From positions 1 through 64,000 of the forward strand of contig CAJQHM010000014.1 of the NCBI GenBank assembly GCA_905478195.1: a DNA stretch of 64,000 bases. The letters are read 5' to 3'. Position 1 is the first letter of the stretch, and each line of letters opens with the position of its first letter. Under the pieces are notes generated by a model, which worked only from the letters and a program-made list of their open reading frames with translations, made no database searches and was not told the origin of the DNA. The position numbers and the translations under genes are program-made. This DNA comes from an uncultured Pseudomonadales bacterium (lineage in GTDB: Bacteria; Pseudomonadota; Gammaproteobacteria; Pseudomonadales; Pseudohongiellaceae). Shown here piece after piece: positions 35,429 to 44,610 of this stretch.

Positions 35429-37741
35429 ATGTCTGCAACGGGTTTCGCTGTCCAGTCTCTTCCAGTTTCGAGTATATCGATCCGCCGCCTCCGAACATTT
35501 GCCTGCCTGGCCTTTCTAGGTCTTCTGTTGACCTGTTCAACGAAAGAACCAATTGCAACCTCCGCCAGCGATAGCGCTCAAAACGAGGCTGGGCAGAGTG
35601 AGGTAGCAGAGATTAGTCTGCGTACGGTATCCACGAAGCCTTGGTTGATCAGCGGCGGGGATGTTCTGGTAGAGCTCAATTATGCGGCTTCGATAAATCC
35701 CGCCCAGTTAAGAATTAGTCTTAATGGAAGCGATGTGAGCAGCCTTTTTAGAGCAAGCTCCGCGCAATCGTTGCAGTCACTGCTGTCAGGCATGCCCGTT
35801 GGAGACAGTATGCTCGAGGTGACAGCCACCGGCACCCAACTTAGTGCATCACTTAGGCTGACTAATTACCCTCGCAGCGGTCCGATTATTTCTGGTCCAC
35901 ATGAGCAACCCTACTATTGCCAGAGTGAGCAATTCGAAACCGTGGCGGGCGCGACATTAGGTTCTGCACTCGATTTAAATTGCAGCATTGCTACGCGTGT
36001 TGACTATGTTTACTGGTCCGATATCGATGAGGTCTTCAAGCCCCTGCCAGATGATGCAGCTACAGCGCTTCCCGAAGACATGGGCCTGATCACAGTAATG
36101 GGTAAGGTAGATCAGCCTTATATTGTGCGTGTTGAAACCGGCTCGGTGAATAGGGCGATCTATGAAATAGCAATGCTCCACAATCCGCTTGCCGGCTCGC
36201 GTTTTCTGGACCCCTGGAATCGCAGTTCAAATTGGAATAACAATCTGGTGTATACCCACGGTGGAGGTTGTCGCACAGGTTGGTACCAGCAGGGAGACAG
36301 GACTGGGGGCGTAATGCGGCGTGGATTGTTCGAGATGGGGTATGCCCTAAGCTCAGCAACTCTGAATGTATTCGGCCAGAATTGCAACGACCTGCTCGCG
36401 TCTGAAACCCATATCATGGTGAAGGAACAATTCATCGAGCACTATGGCGAGCCGGATTACACGATTGCTACAGGTGCATCGGGAGGCTCCTATCAATCGC
36501 ATCAAACCGCCGATAACTATCCTGGTGTGTTTGATGGCATCATCGTCTCGTCCAGTTTTCCCGATGTCACCACCGCCACCATTTTTACTCTTGCGGACGC
36601 GAGGTTATTGAATAACTTCTTTAGTCAGCTTGGCGAGGAGGCTTTCACTAGAGAGCAACAGCGGGCTGTCTCGGGCTTTGGCGTGTGGGATTCAATCGCG
36701 AATCTAAGCCGTGGTGCGGCGCGCCTCGATCCACTGACCAACATCGACACACCGCTTGAGGAGCAGGGCGGGGAGGTAAGCATTCCTGCCTTACAGGACA
36801 ATCTCTACTCGCCTAGAAACCCAGGGGGAGTGAGGGCCACGGTGTATGACCATAGCGTCAATGTCTACGGCACTACTGCAAATCCACTAGACCCATCTCA
36901 GTTGCTAGCGCAGCGACCGCTCGATAACGTGGGTGTGCAGTATGGCTTGCAGGCGCTGAATGAGGGCCTCATTACCGCGCAGCAATTTGTAGATTTGAAT
37001 CAGGGCATAGGTGGCTTCGATCGCGATATGAATCATGTGCCAGAGCGACATCGAGCCGATAGGCAGGCGACTAAGCGAGCTATCGAATCGGGAAGAATCC
37101 TGTTTGGTGGCGCGGGTCTGGCGACGACACCTGTCATTGACTACCGCAGCTATAACGATCATCGAGAGGGTGGTGACATTCACATGATCGTGCATCAATT
37201 TTCCACGCGGCAGAGATTGATAAACGCGAATGGCCACGCAGACAATCACGTCATGCACGTGGGTGGTCGATGGGACTTCGTCGAGGGGCAAGACGACCTG
37301 GGTAATTTGTTTAGACAGATGGATAGCTGGATCCGGGCAATTCAAAACGATAGTCTGGAAGCCGACCCAGAGCGCAAGGTTGCGCGGGCTAGACCGTCTA
37401 ATCTAGTCGATAGTTGCTGGGACACAACGTCAGAGGCTGTTGAATTGATAGAGGAGACGCTTCAGTTCAATTCGGCATCACGCTGCGGGCAGCTTTACCC
37501 TAGCTACCAAACACCGAGGCAGATTGCCGGCGCGCCCCTGGCAAATGATATCGTTAGCTGTGAGTTAAAGCCTATCGACCTGACTGACTATGGTATTTCG
37601 TTTACTACCGAACAGTACCAGCAGTTGCTCGCCGTTTTCCCGGAGGGAGTATGTGACTGGTCGCGGGGAGATAGCAGCGGCTCCAGACATCAGGGCACTT
37701 GGAATTCTTTCGGGCCCTCTCCGATCAATAAGCTCTATTAG
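35429..37741 (+). CDS. DUF6351 lipoprotein, alpha/beta-hydrolase-like
   Basis: About 770 residues from the ATG at 35429, which has TGAGGA nine bases upstream; the upstream open frame lacks a ribosome site. A lipobox near Cys36 (LLLTC-S) follows a basic start. DUF6351 marks: GPHEQPYYCQSE, a long central region with THGGGCRTGWYQQG, and the nucleophile-like elbow GASGGS (Ser351 in G-x-S-x-G). Late HDRVMHVGGRWDF-like residues HVMHVGGRWDF could hold the catalytic His. The family is thought to be hydrolytic but uncharacterised. Monocistronic. Confidence 0.85.
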   Translation: MSATGFAVQSLPVSSISIRRLRTFACLAFLGLLLTCSTKEPIATSASDSAQNEAGQSEVAEISLRTVSTKPWLISGGDVLVELNYAASINPAQLRISLNGSDVSSLFRASSAQSLQSLLSGMPVGDSMLEVTATGTQLSASLRLTNYPRSGPIISGPHEQPYYCQSEQFETVAGATLGSALDLNCSIATRVDYVYWSDIDEVFKPLPDDAATALPEDMGLITVMGKVDQPYIVRVETGSVNRAIYEIAMLHNPLAGSRFLDPWNRSSNWNNNLVYTHGGGCRTGWYQQGDRTGGVMRRGLFEMGYALSSATLNVFGQNCNDLLASETHIMVKEQFIEHYGEPDYTIATGASGGSYQSHQTADNYPGVFDGIIVSSSFPDVTTATIFTLADARLLNNFFSQLGEEAFTREQQRAVSGFGVWDSIANLSRGAARLDPLTNIDTPLEEQGGEVSIPALQDNLYSPRNPGGVRATVYDHSVNVYGTTANPLDPSQLLAQRPLDNVGVQYGLQALNEGLITAQQFVDLNQGIGGFDRDMNHVPERHRADRQATKRAIESGRILFGGAGLATTPVIDYRSYNDHREGGDIHMIVHQFSTRQRLINANGHADNHVMHVGGRWDFVEGQDDLGNLFRQMDSWIRAIQNDSLEADPERKVARARPSNLVDSCWDTTSEAVELIEETLQFNSASRCGQLYPSYQTPRQIAGAPLANDIVSCELKPIDLTDYGISFTTEQYQQLLAVFPEGVCDWSRGDSSGSRHQGTWNSFGPSPINKLY

Positions 37742-37777
37742 CATTAGCAATAAAGTTTGTAGATGAATGCTTAGGAT

Positions 37778-38155
37778 CTATTTCGAATTCTGTTCTGCAA
37801 CCAGCATGATGCGCATCTCTAATCGTTTGATCTCGCGCAGTAGTTCTGCTTTCTGAATCTGCTGCCAGCTTAGAATCTTGATCAATGTGATCATAAATAG
37901 GCAGCCCAGGATCAGCAGTGCCCAGTTTAGGCTAGTTTTAATGTCCGCAGCACCTAGATATTGGATGACGAAGTAAACAAGAGCGCTGGCAACGATCAGT
38001 CCAAGAAAGTACATGTAGTAAGTCATCCAAGCCTGCTTGCCTTTGAAGGTGAGGCCGATCAGTTCGAATAGCCCGGCACCGTCGTCAATTTCATCGATGG
38101 CTTTTTGGTCTTCGGCCACTAGGGCGTTGCGGATCTTCTCGTCAATATCACTCAT
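37778..38155 (-). CDS. DUF6768-like two-helix membrane protein linked to ECF sigma factor
   Basis: 125 residues. A charged N-terminus (SDIDEKIRNALVAEDQKAIDE) is followed by LFELIGLTFKGKQAW and two membrane helices (about 45-66 and 74-93), then a coiled C-terminus (KAELLREIKRLEMRIMLV). The gene overlaps the sigma factor stop by 8 bp. Proteins like this follow ECF sigma genes in many proteobacteria, so it may be the anti-sigma factor (inference from position). Family name is from memory. Confidence 0.75.
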   Translation of the reverse strand: MSDIDEKIRNALVAEDQKAIDEIDDGAGLFELIGLTFKGKQAWMTYYMYFLGLIVASALVYFVIQYLGAADIKTSLNWALLILGCLFMITLIKILSWQQIQKAELLREIKRLEMRIMLVAEQNSK

Positions 38156-38690
38156 GATTATTCTCCAGTAATTTCGTCATCATCTTGCGTGCATGAAAAA
38201 GTCGCGACTTTACGGTGCCGGCAGGAATATTGCTAACCTCGGCTATTTCCAGAATCGTTAACGACTCTAGGTAGTAGAGCCTTAGAGTCGTTGCCAGGCT
38301 CGAATCCATCTTTGACAACAGTTGTTCGACAGTTAGTTTCTCTTCCATGCCATCGCTAACAGGGATTTCTGGTAATTTGTCCTGCACCTGAAGAAACTCT
38401 CTCTCCCGTATTGTCTTGCGTAGCCAGTCCACGCAGCGTCTCTCTACGATGCGAAAACTCCATTTCGGGTAAGTGGCTGGATCGGAGAGCCTATGCAGGC
38501 CTTTGCTTATTGAGATAAGGCTCTCCTGTGTCACATCTCTGGCCGCCTCTCGACTCTTCAGGCGATTCAGGGCGTATAAGAAATAGCGTTGTTCCCAGTC
38601 TCCCAGCAATGTATTGAACGCTTCGATCTTTCCCCGTTGGCTTTCGATAACCAGCCATTCGTTGAAACTGCGTTCTTTCATGTCACGCAT
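38148..38690 (-). CDS. ECF-family RNA polymerase sigma factor (operon 2)
   Basis: 180 residues. Region 2 includes AARDVTQESLISISKGLHRL and WSFRIVERRCVDWLRK. Region 4 includes MDSSLATTLRLYYLESLTILEIAEV and SNIPAGTVKSRLFHARKMM, a good helix-turn-helix. It differs clearly from the sigma factor at 17287. The start may be Met1 or Met4. Translationally coupled to the downstream membrane protein. Confidence 0.93.
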   Translation of the reverse strand: MRDMKERSFNEWLVIESQRGKIEAFNTLLGDWEQRYFLYALNRLKSREAARDVTQESLISISKGLHRLSDPATYPKWSFRIVERRCVDWLRKTIREREFLQVQDKLPEIPVSDGMEEKLTVEQLLSKMDSSLATTLRLYYLESLTILEIAEVSNIPAGTVKSRLFHARKMMTKLLENNHE

Positions 38691-38941
38691 AGAATTTACC
38701 CAGGGTTATAGGTCGGCTATCGGGCCCATTCGGTTCAGGCGGCGAGCTGATTTTGGAGTGTAGCAGGACGTTCTTTGTGCATCCAAGGCTGGGAGAGGCT
38801 TGGTATGCGATAGACCGTTACGCTCGCCGAATAGCGCTTGATTAATACAATGTAGTGGTTTAATTTCAAAGGCTTACCATCTACAGAGCATTCAAAAAAG
38901 ATCGCAAGGCTCGAACAGGAGCCTAACGGAGAACTAAGACA

Positions 38942-39931
38942 ATGATTACGCTCAAGAAACTCATACCGCTGGCTGCCATTTTGCTAAGTGGTTCGGCGCT
39001 GGCTGCAGACAATTATGAGCCGCCCAGAACCGCCTCGGGTAAACCAGACCTGCAAGGGTTTTGGACTAACGCCTCGATTACCACTATGCAACGTTCCAGC
39101 AACTATGCAGAAATCGGTCTTACTATCCCTCTGGAGCAGCTTCGCGAGCTTACAGCAAATAACCACCAGAACGTCCGTCAGGCGACCGACGACAATCAGG
39201 TGCAGGGTGAGCTGCCATCGGGAAAAGACCTAGGCCAGGGTCGCGGCTACAATGCTTTCTGGGTTGACCCGGGTTCAGCCTTCGGCTATGTCAAAGGCGA
39301 GTACCGCACTTCCTGGATTACCTATCCGGAGAACGGGCGCATACCTTATTCAGAGCAGGGCAGTAAACTGCGCCAGGAAAACCGTGCAAAATTTTCGGGC
39401 AACGATGGCCCTGAGGGCCGGGCTCTTGGTGAGCGTTGCATAATCGGATTCGGTAGCACCGGTGGGCCGCCGATGAATAATGTTCTCTACAACAATATGT
39501 ACCAGATCGTGCAGACGGAAGACTATGTCATGATCATGGTAGAGATGGCGCATGACGCTCGCATCATACCAATCGATAAGGGGCATCGCCCTGATGCCTG
39601 GAAGCCATGGCTAGGTGATTCTGTCGCCCATTGGGATGGTGACGTACTGGTGGTTGAGACTAGTAACTTGCATCCACAGCAAGCGCCTCGAAATATCGCG
39701 GCTCTATCGGATGAGGGGAAGGTTGTAGAGCGCTTTAGCCGTTACTCCGACGATCAGATTCTCTATGAGTTTGAGGTTACCGACCCTGTTTTCTACACCG
39801 AGGCCTGGAGTGGAGAGATGGCGTTCAATGCAACGGATACCCAGCCCTATGAATATGCCTGTCACGAGGGCAACTACGGACTGCCTGGCATTCTCGCCGG
39901 TGCGCGCCGATTGGAGATGGAAGAGCAGTAG
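38942..39931 (+). CDS. Exported PDLxGxW-family protein (copy 3)
   Basis: 329 residues. The signal peptide ends SALAA (about residue 21). The mature N-terminus is NYEPPRTASGKPDLQGFWTNASI. Later come AHWDGDVLVVETSNLH, VERFSRY and VTDPVFYTEAW, shared with the proteins at 8645 and 29175. Unlike those, there is no DUF6152 gene beside it, and it carries an extra Gly-rich central segment with GERCIIGFGSTGGPPM. Function unknown. A GGAG ribosome site precedes the ATG and a terminator follows. Confidence 0.78.
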   Translation: MITLKKLIPLAAILLSGSALAADNYEPPRTASGKPDLQGFWTNASITTMQRSSNYAEIGLTIPLEQLRELTANNHQNVRQATDDNQVQGELPSGKDLGQGRGYNAFWVDPGSAFGYVKGEYRTSWITYPENGRIPYSEQGSKLRQENRAKFSGNDGPEGRALGERCIIGFGSTGGPPMNNVLYNNMYQIVQTEDYVMIMVEMAHDARIIPIDKGHRPDAWKPWLGDSVAHWDGDVLVVETSNLHPQQAPRNIAALSDEGKVVERFSRYSDDQILYEFEVTDPVFYTEAWSGEMAFNATDTQPYEYACHEGNYGLPGILAGARRLEMEEQ

Positions 39932-39956
39932 ATTCGCTGTTCTGATTTGCTAGATA

Positions 39957-39984
39957 AAAAAGGGGCCAGATGGCTCCTTTTTTA
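39957..39984 (+). terminator. Intrinsic terminator after PDLxGxW copy 3
   Basis: The stem GGGGCCA/TGGCTCC (one G-U pair) with a two-base loop region is flanked by A and T runs, about 28 bp after the stop. Confidence 0.8.
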
Positions 39985-40011
39985 TACTTCAAATTCTTAT
40001 GACTTGAACAG

Positions 40012-40431
40012 TCATTCTTCCCAGAAGCGCATTATCTCCATGAACATGAACGAGGCAGACCAGGTGATAAGTGATAGCCCTGTTATTGCCTCCATGCCAG
40101 CCAGGAAGCGAATCTGTCCCCCTGGTTCGATGTCGCCATAGCCCAAGGTAGTGTAATTGGTGAATGAGAAATACACCGAATCGATCAGGCTGCCGTCGAA
40201 TCTACCCTCCAGTGTGCCGAAGCCACCATGGTCAACCATCAGGTAGAGGGCGAGCCCGAATATACACACCTCGATGATATGTGCACAGATAGTGCCGAAA
40301 ACGCCAATGATCACTCTAACGCGATGCTTCATCTGCAGTCTTGGTACAAAGACCCAGAGCACTCGCAGCATCTCATAGTGAATTACTACGGTGACAGCGA
40401 CCAGAGAACTGATTATGAGTATCGAGATCAA
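40012..40431 (-). CDS. Two-helix potassium channel-type protein
   Basis: 139 residues. Three hydrophobic segments flank a pore loop whose filter reads TTLGYGD (about residue 97), the classic K+ selectivity sequence. This is a small Kir/KcsA-like ion channel without RCK domain, forming a tetramer in the inner membrane (family knowledge). No regulatory domain or neighbour points to its signal. Confidence 0.88.
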   Translation of the reverse strand: MISILIISSLVAVTVVIHYEMLRVLWVFVPRLQMKHRVRVIIGVFGTICAHIIEVCIFGLALYLMVDHGGFGTLEGRFDGSLIDSVYFSFTNYTTLGYGDIEPGGQIRFLAGMEAITGLSLITWSASFMFMEIMRFWEE

Positions 40432-40636
40432 TATATCGGCAACAACTCTAGGTTGTCCGCAAGGCTAGCTAGCCCGGAGTTATGACGTACTGATTTCATC
40501 GATTACATCCTTGCGCTACTTCTAGTATTTTTGAAATATTGCCGCTAGAAAACTGCAGCGATACTTAGTAAGGTCATTTTGTAAGGTTAAATTGACCCAA
40601 AACGAATAGCAATACGAAAACGGTGAGAAGAAGACA

Positions 40637-42043
40637 ATGAGAATTCCAGTTAGAGCCTGTTTCCCCGCGATACTGTCCCTATGTACCCTGTTGGTCGTTC
40701 AAACGGCGAATGCGCAGCGCAATATTCCAGAAGATGATCGAGAGCTGCTTCACGAAATCTACAAGGAGTTGATCGAATACGAGACTACGGTAGAAGAAGA
40801 GAACAACACTATCGCAGCCGAGGGTATGGCTGCTTGGCTGCAGGCGGCAGGATTTCCAGCCGAGGACATCTTCATAGGCGGCGCTTTACCACACAAGGGA
40901 AACGTCGTTGCCCGTTATCGGGGTACCGGTGTTAAAGAGCCCATCGTGATGATGGCGCATCTGGACGTGGTGACGGCAGAGCGTGATGACTGGAATCTCG
41001 ATCCCTTCGTGCTCAACGAAGACGAGGATTACTACTATGGCCGCGGCACTATCGATGACAAGGCGATGGGGGCGATCTTCATCGCTAATCTGATCCGCTT
41101 CAAGCGCGAGGGCTATGTTCCAGACAGAGATTTCATCGTGGCATTGACCTCCGATGAAGAGAGCGGCGGCAGTAATGGGGTAGGTTGGTTATTGGAAAAT
41201 CAGCCTGGGCTGATACAGGGCGCGCTGGCAATAAATGAAGGTGGCTATGGGCTGCTACAGGACGGCCAGCCATTGGCGAATACGATTCAGATTGCCGAGA
41301 AGATTTATGCCACGTTTCGAGTGACGGCGAAGAACCCGGGCGGGCACTCATCACTACCCAGAGATGACAATGCAATCTATGACCTGGCTGAAGCTCTGCT
41401 GCGTATACGTGATTTCAAATTTCCGGTTGAGCTCAACGATGTGATGCGCGTTAGCTTCGAGCGTCAGGCCGAGATTAACACGGGTCAGCGTGCCGCGGAT
41501 TTTCGTGCCCTGCTGGAATCACCCATTCCACAGGACTCCCTGGACAGATTGAGCGCCGAGGCGGCGATTAACGCGCAGTTACGCACGACGGCAGTGGCGA
41601 CCCTGCTGGACGGCGGGCATGCGCCCAATGCCCTTCCGCAAACCGCTGTGGCTAATGTGAACGTACGCATGCTACCTGGCTCAGACCCGCAGGAGGTCCT
41701 GGAGACTCTGATTGCAGTGGTCGATAATCCCGAGCTGCTGGTGGAATATCGCGGCGGTGGTTCGCTCACCGACCCTTCTCCCTTGTCCGAGGAGATCATG
41801 GCGGCTGTAGAGACCGTCACTGAGGCGATGTGGCCAGGTGTCACGGTGATGCCAACTATGTCGACTGGTGCTACCGATGGTGCGCGCATGCGCCGAGCGG
41901 GCATTCCTACTTATGGCACATCGGGCCTGTTCGTAGATCGCAACGATATGCGCATCCACGGGCAGGACGAACGATTGCTTAAAGAATCGTTGTATGGCGG
42001 ATACGATTATCTGTATAGCGTGGCGAAGGAGCTTAGCCACTAG
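40637..42043 (+). CDS. Exported M20-family metallopeptidase
   Basis: 468 residues. The signal peptide ends NAQ (near residue 27). Di-zinc ligands are visible: MMAHLDVV (His108, Asp110), GRGTIDDK (Asp140 or 141), DEESGG (Glu174/Glu175), and a C-terminal IHGQDE His. A dimerisation domain (about 215-330) starts near KNPGGHSS. This is an M20/M25/M40 dipeptidase or aminoacylase working in the periplasm. Substrate is not predictable. Confidence 0.92.
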   Translation: MRIPVRACFPAILSLCTLLVVQTANAQRNIPEDDRELLHEIYKELIEYETTVEEENNTIAAEGMAAWLQAAGFPAEDIFIGGALPHKGNVVARYRGTGVKEPIVMMAHLDVVTAERDDWNLDPFVLNEDEDYYYGRGTIDDKAMGAIFIANLIRFKREGYVPDRDFIVALTSDEESGGSNGVGWLLENQPGLIQGALAINEGGYGLLQDGQPLANTIQIAEKIYATFRVTAKNPGGHSSLPRDDNAIYDLAEALLRIRDFKFPVELNDVMRVSFERQAEINTGQRAADFRALLESPIPQDSLDRLSAEAAINAQLRTTAVATLLDGGHAPNALPQTAVANVNVRMLPGSDPQEVLETLIAVVDNPELLVEYRGGGSLTDPSPLSEEIMAAVETVTEAMWPGVTVMPTMSTGATDGARMRRAGIPTYGTSGLFVDRNDMRIHGQDERLLKESLYGGYDYLYSVAKELSH

Positions 42044-42056
42044 CAATATTGAGAAT

Positions 42057-42088
42057 AAAGGGGTCGCATAAATCCCTCCGACCCCTTT
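42057..42088. terminator. Bidirectional terminator between M20 peptidase and DUF4159 genes
   Basis: Ten-base perfect arms AAAGGGGTCG and CGACCCCTTT with a 12-nt loop lie between two convergent genes. Confidence 0.9.
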
Positions 42089-42098
42089 TGGATAGAAG

Positions 42099-42854
42099 CT
42101 AGTGGGTCAAAGAGTAGATCAGATAATTGATGCCAAGCTGATAGGCAGAGTTTGCATACTGGGTTGGGTACCACTGATCGTAGGTGTGTTCCCAGCCATC
42201 TCCCATATCCGAGTTCCAGTTGATGAGGACCATTACGCGACCTTCATCATCCATGATGGCGTGGTTGCTGGCGTTGTCCATGCCTGCCTGTCCGAAGCCT
42301 CTCCTGCCACCTCGCCCCGGTATCATCTGTGCGCCATCGATATCGTAGAAAGTATGATAGATCTCATGGCTGGAATTAAGTTCGGTGATCTCGCGATCGG
42401 GAAATAGCTTCGAGAAATCCTGATAAAAGGCATCCCATTGCTGCTCTCCCCAGAAATCATCGATAAGCAGGAAGCCGCCGCGCAACAGGTACTCCCGCAG
42501 ATTTTCTGTCTCTTGCGGTGAAAGAGAGATCCCACCGTTGCGCCCCATCTCCAGCGCATAGAGGAAGGGGTAGTTGAAGATTTCCTCGTCATCGAATCGC
42601 AGCACGATGGGTTCTTCCATCACCCGTACATTCGATAAGCGCGCCACGCCGCGCAGGAAATTCTCATCGGCAGCTGGGAAGTCGGTGGCCCAGGGGCCTC
42701 CGTAGAAACCGCCGCTGTAGTAGCTGTCATATTGGATGCGGACGAAGGCAAATTCACCCCCAATATCATAAAGCTCGGGCAGATCCAGCTGCGCTTGTAC
42801 CTCGGAAGAGGCAAGACTAAGAAATAGGGCGAGGATGCGAAAACGGCGGTACAT
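42099..42854 (-). CDS. Exported DUF4159-domain protein
   Basis: About 251 residues from the ATG at 42854; the signal peptide ends VQAQ. The DUF4159 domain begins EFAFVRIQYDSYYSG and includes a GATase-like RGGFLLIDDFWGE and ELNSSHEIYHTFYDI. The C-terminus has NWNSDMGDGWEHT. DUF4159 proteins are usually part of larger membrane proteins with an N-terminal helical region; here the domain stands alone. Function unknown. A longer start at 42920 is possible but lacks a signal peptide. Confidence 0.82.
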   Translation of the reverse strand: MYRRFRILALFLSLASSEVQAQLDLPELYDIGGEFAFVRIQYDSYYSGGFYGGPWATDFPAADENFLRGVARLSNVRVMEEPIVLRFDDEEIFNYPFLYALEMGRNGGISLSPQETENLREYLLRGGFLLIDDFWGEQQWDAFYQDFSKLFPDREITELNSSHEIYHTFYDIDGAQMIPGRGGRRGFGQAGMDNASNHAIMDDEGRVMVLINWNSDMGDGWEHTYDQWYPTQYANSAYQLGINYLIYSLTH

Positions 42855-42964
42855 GCTGTATATGGACTCACTGTAATGACGAGTTAGCGATAGTGTGTAT
42901 CGACAACTGGCAGAGATCAAGTTAATGTGAGAAGTCCCTAGTTTTTGAGTTTGCTGTCATCGCT

Positions 42965-44413
42965 ATGCTTGGTTACAAAAACAGAAAAATATATCTTAAT
43001 ATCAATGAGTTAATTCTCTTTGCCGCGCTTTGTGTAGCGGGCCTTTCGGTCAATGCGGCGGAAGACGTGCCGCTAATCGGCGGCGAGTCTGACATCAGCG
43101 AACAACTCACCTCCTACCAGCAGCAGATAGAGGACCTCGAGTACGAATTTGGTCCCTATCACTCCAGCCTGATCGAGCCGCTGCAAAGCATGATCGATTT
43201 GTTGAACGAACGACAGGACTACGAGCAGGTAGCCCAGTTGCAGAATAGGCAACTACAGGTCATGCGCACCGAGCTGGGTTTCGAACATCCGGACCTAATA
43301 CCCCTGCTACAATCGATAATGGCTACCCAGCTAGCTTTGGGAAATTGGGAAGAAATATCGGATCAGCTCGATCATATCCGCCATCTGCAGGCTAGCATCG
43401 ATGAGGAAAACGCAGAGCTGCTTCTTGATGCTATTCAGGATCAGATCGATTGGCTATACAGCCGTATCTCTGTGGATGACCGCAGAGAACAGGTGCGTAA
43501 TTTTTTCAAGATTCGTGATTTCTACGAAGAGATCGAAGACATTGTCGAAGCGACTTATGGCGAAGAGAGTCCTGAGGCCGCACCCTGGCTGTACAAGGTC
43601 GCCTATAACGAATATCACCTGGTGCAATTTCTAAATGCGCCAAGGGGGCTGGGTTCCGAAACAATAGATCGGCTAGTGCGCCGGGAAGGCACGTTTGGGC
43701 TAGACAGATCAAACCGCAGTAGTTTCCGTTCTACCTCTTTCTTTGGCAATTCATCGGTCACCCCAGTCGTCGATAAAGGCAGGCCTATAGGTGATGCCTA
43801 TATGCGCGATGGCTACTCCGTGATTAACAAGATCCAGGATGGACTCGAAGAAACAGCGGATCTTGAAGCTCAGGCAATGATTAAGATTTACCGAGCCGAC
43901 TTTCAGTTGCTTGCGGATAGAGGCAGAGCGATTCGAGGGTATCGCGAAGCGCGAGACATGTTGCTAGAGGCTGGCATAGCCGAGGAAGACGTGCGCTGGT
44001 TCTTCGGGCGACCGATGGTGATACCCGCGCAGAAGTTGCATTTAAAATTCGCGGATGCGTTGGCTGAGCGCAGGCAGGGTATCGAAGCCCTTGCGCCACT
44101 TTCCGACGGGGGTACACACTTGGGTGTTTTTACCGCTTGGTCCGAGGCGCTGGAATCGACCCCCATGCCCGTGAATGAAGATCCATTCTGGCAGATCGAC
44201 CATGACTTTATCTACGCGGATGTTAGTTTTTCGGTGAATTCTCGTGGTAAGGCGTCATCGGTTGATGTTCTTGCTACCGTCCCCGATGAGTTAGAAACGA
44301 AGAGAAGCATCGGGCGCTCTGTGCGTGACATACACTTTCGTCCAGCCATCATCGATAACAAAGCGCGGCGTGTAAAAGATGTGCGCATGCGCTATCGCTT
44401 TGTCGACGAATAG
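42965..44413 (+). CDS. Exported TPR protein with TonB-C-like terminal domain
   Basis: 482 residues. A hydrophobic N-terminus (about 15-33) ending VNAAE is followed by TPR-like repeats (about 60-140) with FGPYHSSLIEPLQSM and FEHPDLIPLLQSI, a kinesin-light-chain-style pattern. A C-terminal domain (about 400-482) of TonB-C type has ADVSFSVNSRGKASSVDVL and VRDIHFRPAII. Without an ExbBD neighbour or Pro-rich linker it is probably not a classical TonB. It may couple to an outer-membrane partner. Role unknown. Confidence 0.72.
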   Translation: MLGYKNRKIYLNINELILFAALCVAGLSVNAAEDVPLIGGESDISEQLTSYQQQIEDLEYEFGPYHSSLIEPLQSMIDLLNERQDYEQVAQLQNRQLQVMRTELGFEHPDLIPLLQSIMATQLALGNWEEISDQLDHIRHLQASIDEENAELLLDAIQDQIDWLYSRISVDDRREQVRNFFKIRDFYEEIEDIVEATYGEESPEAAPWLYKVAYNEYHLVQFLNAPRGLGSETIDRLVRREGTFGLDRSNRSSFRSTSFFGNSSVTPVVDKGRPIGDAYMRDGYSVINKIQDGLEETADLEAQAMIKIYRADFQLLADRGRAIRGYREARDMLLEAGIAEEDVRWFFGRPMVIPAQKLHLKFADALAERRQGIEALAPLSDGGTHLGVFTAWSEALESTPMPVNEDPFWQIDHDFIYADVSFSVNSRGKASSVDVLATVPDELETKRSIGRSVRDIHFRPAIIDNKARRVKDVRMRYRFVDE

Positions 44414-44610
44414 CGATATTGAAGCTTGCTAGGAGTTAAGGAAAAAGTTAAGAATATAGTTATAAAAATAGTCGCGACAACAAGAGAGACAATGGCCACT
44501 GTTCAGTCTGCAGAGCCATCGGCTTGAGTTCGGCTAAGATCCAGTCTGTATTTGCAGCAATGGAATAGAAATAAAAAACAAAAATAGAAAGGTATTACTG
44601 GAGTAAAACT

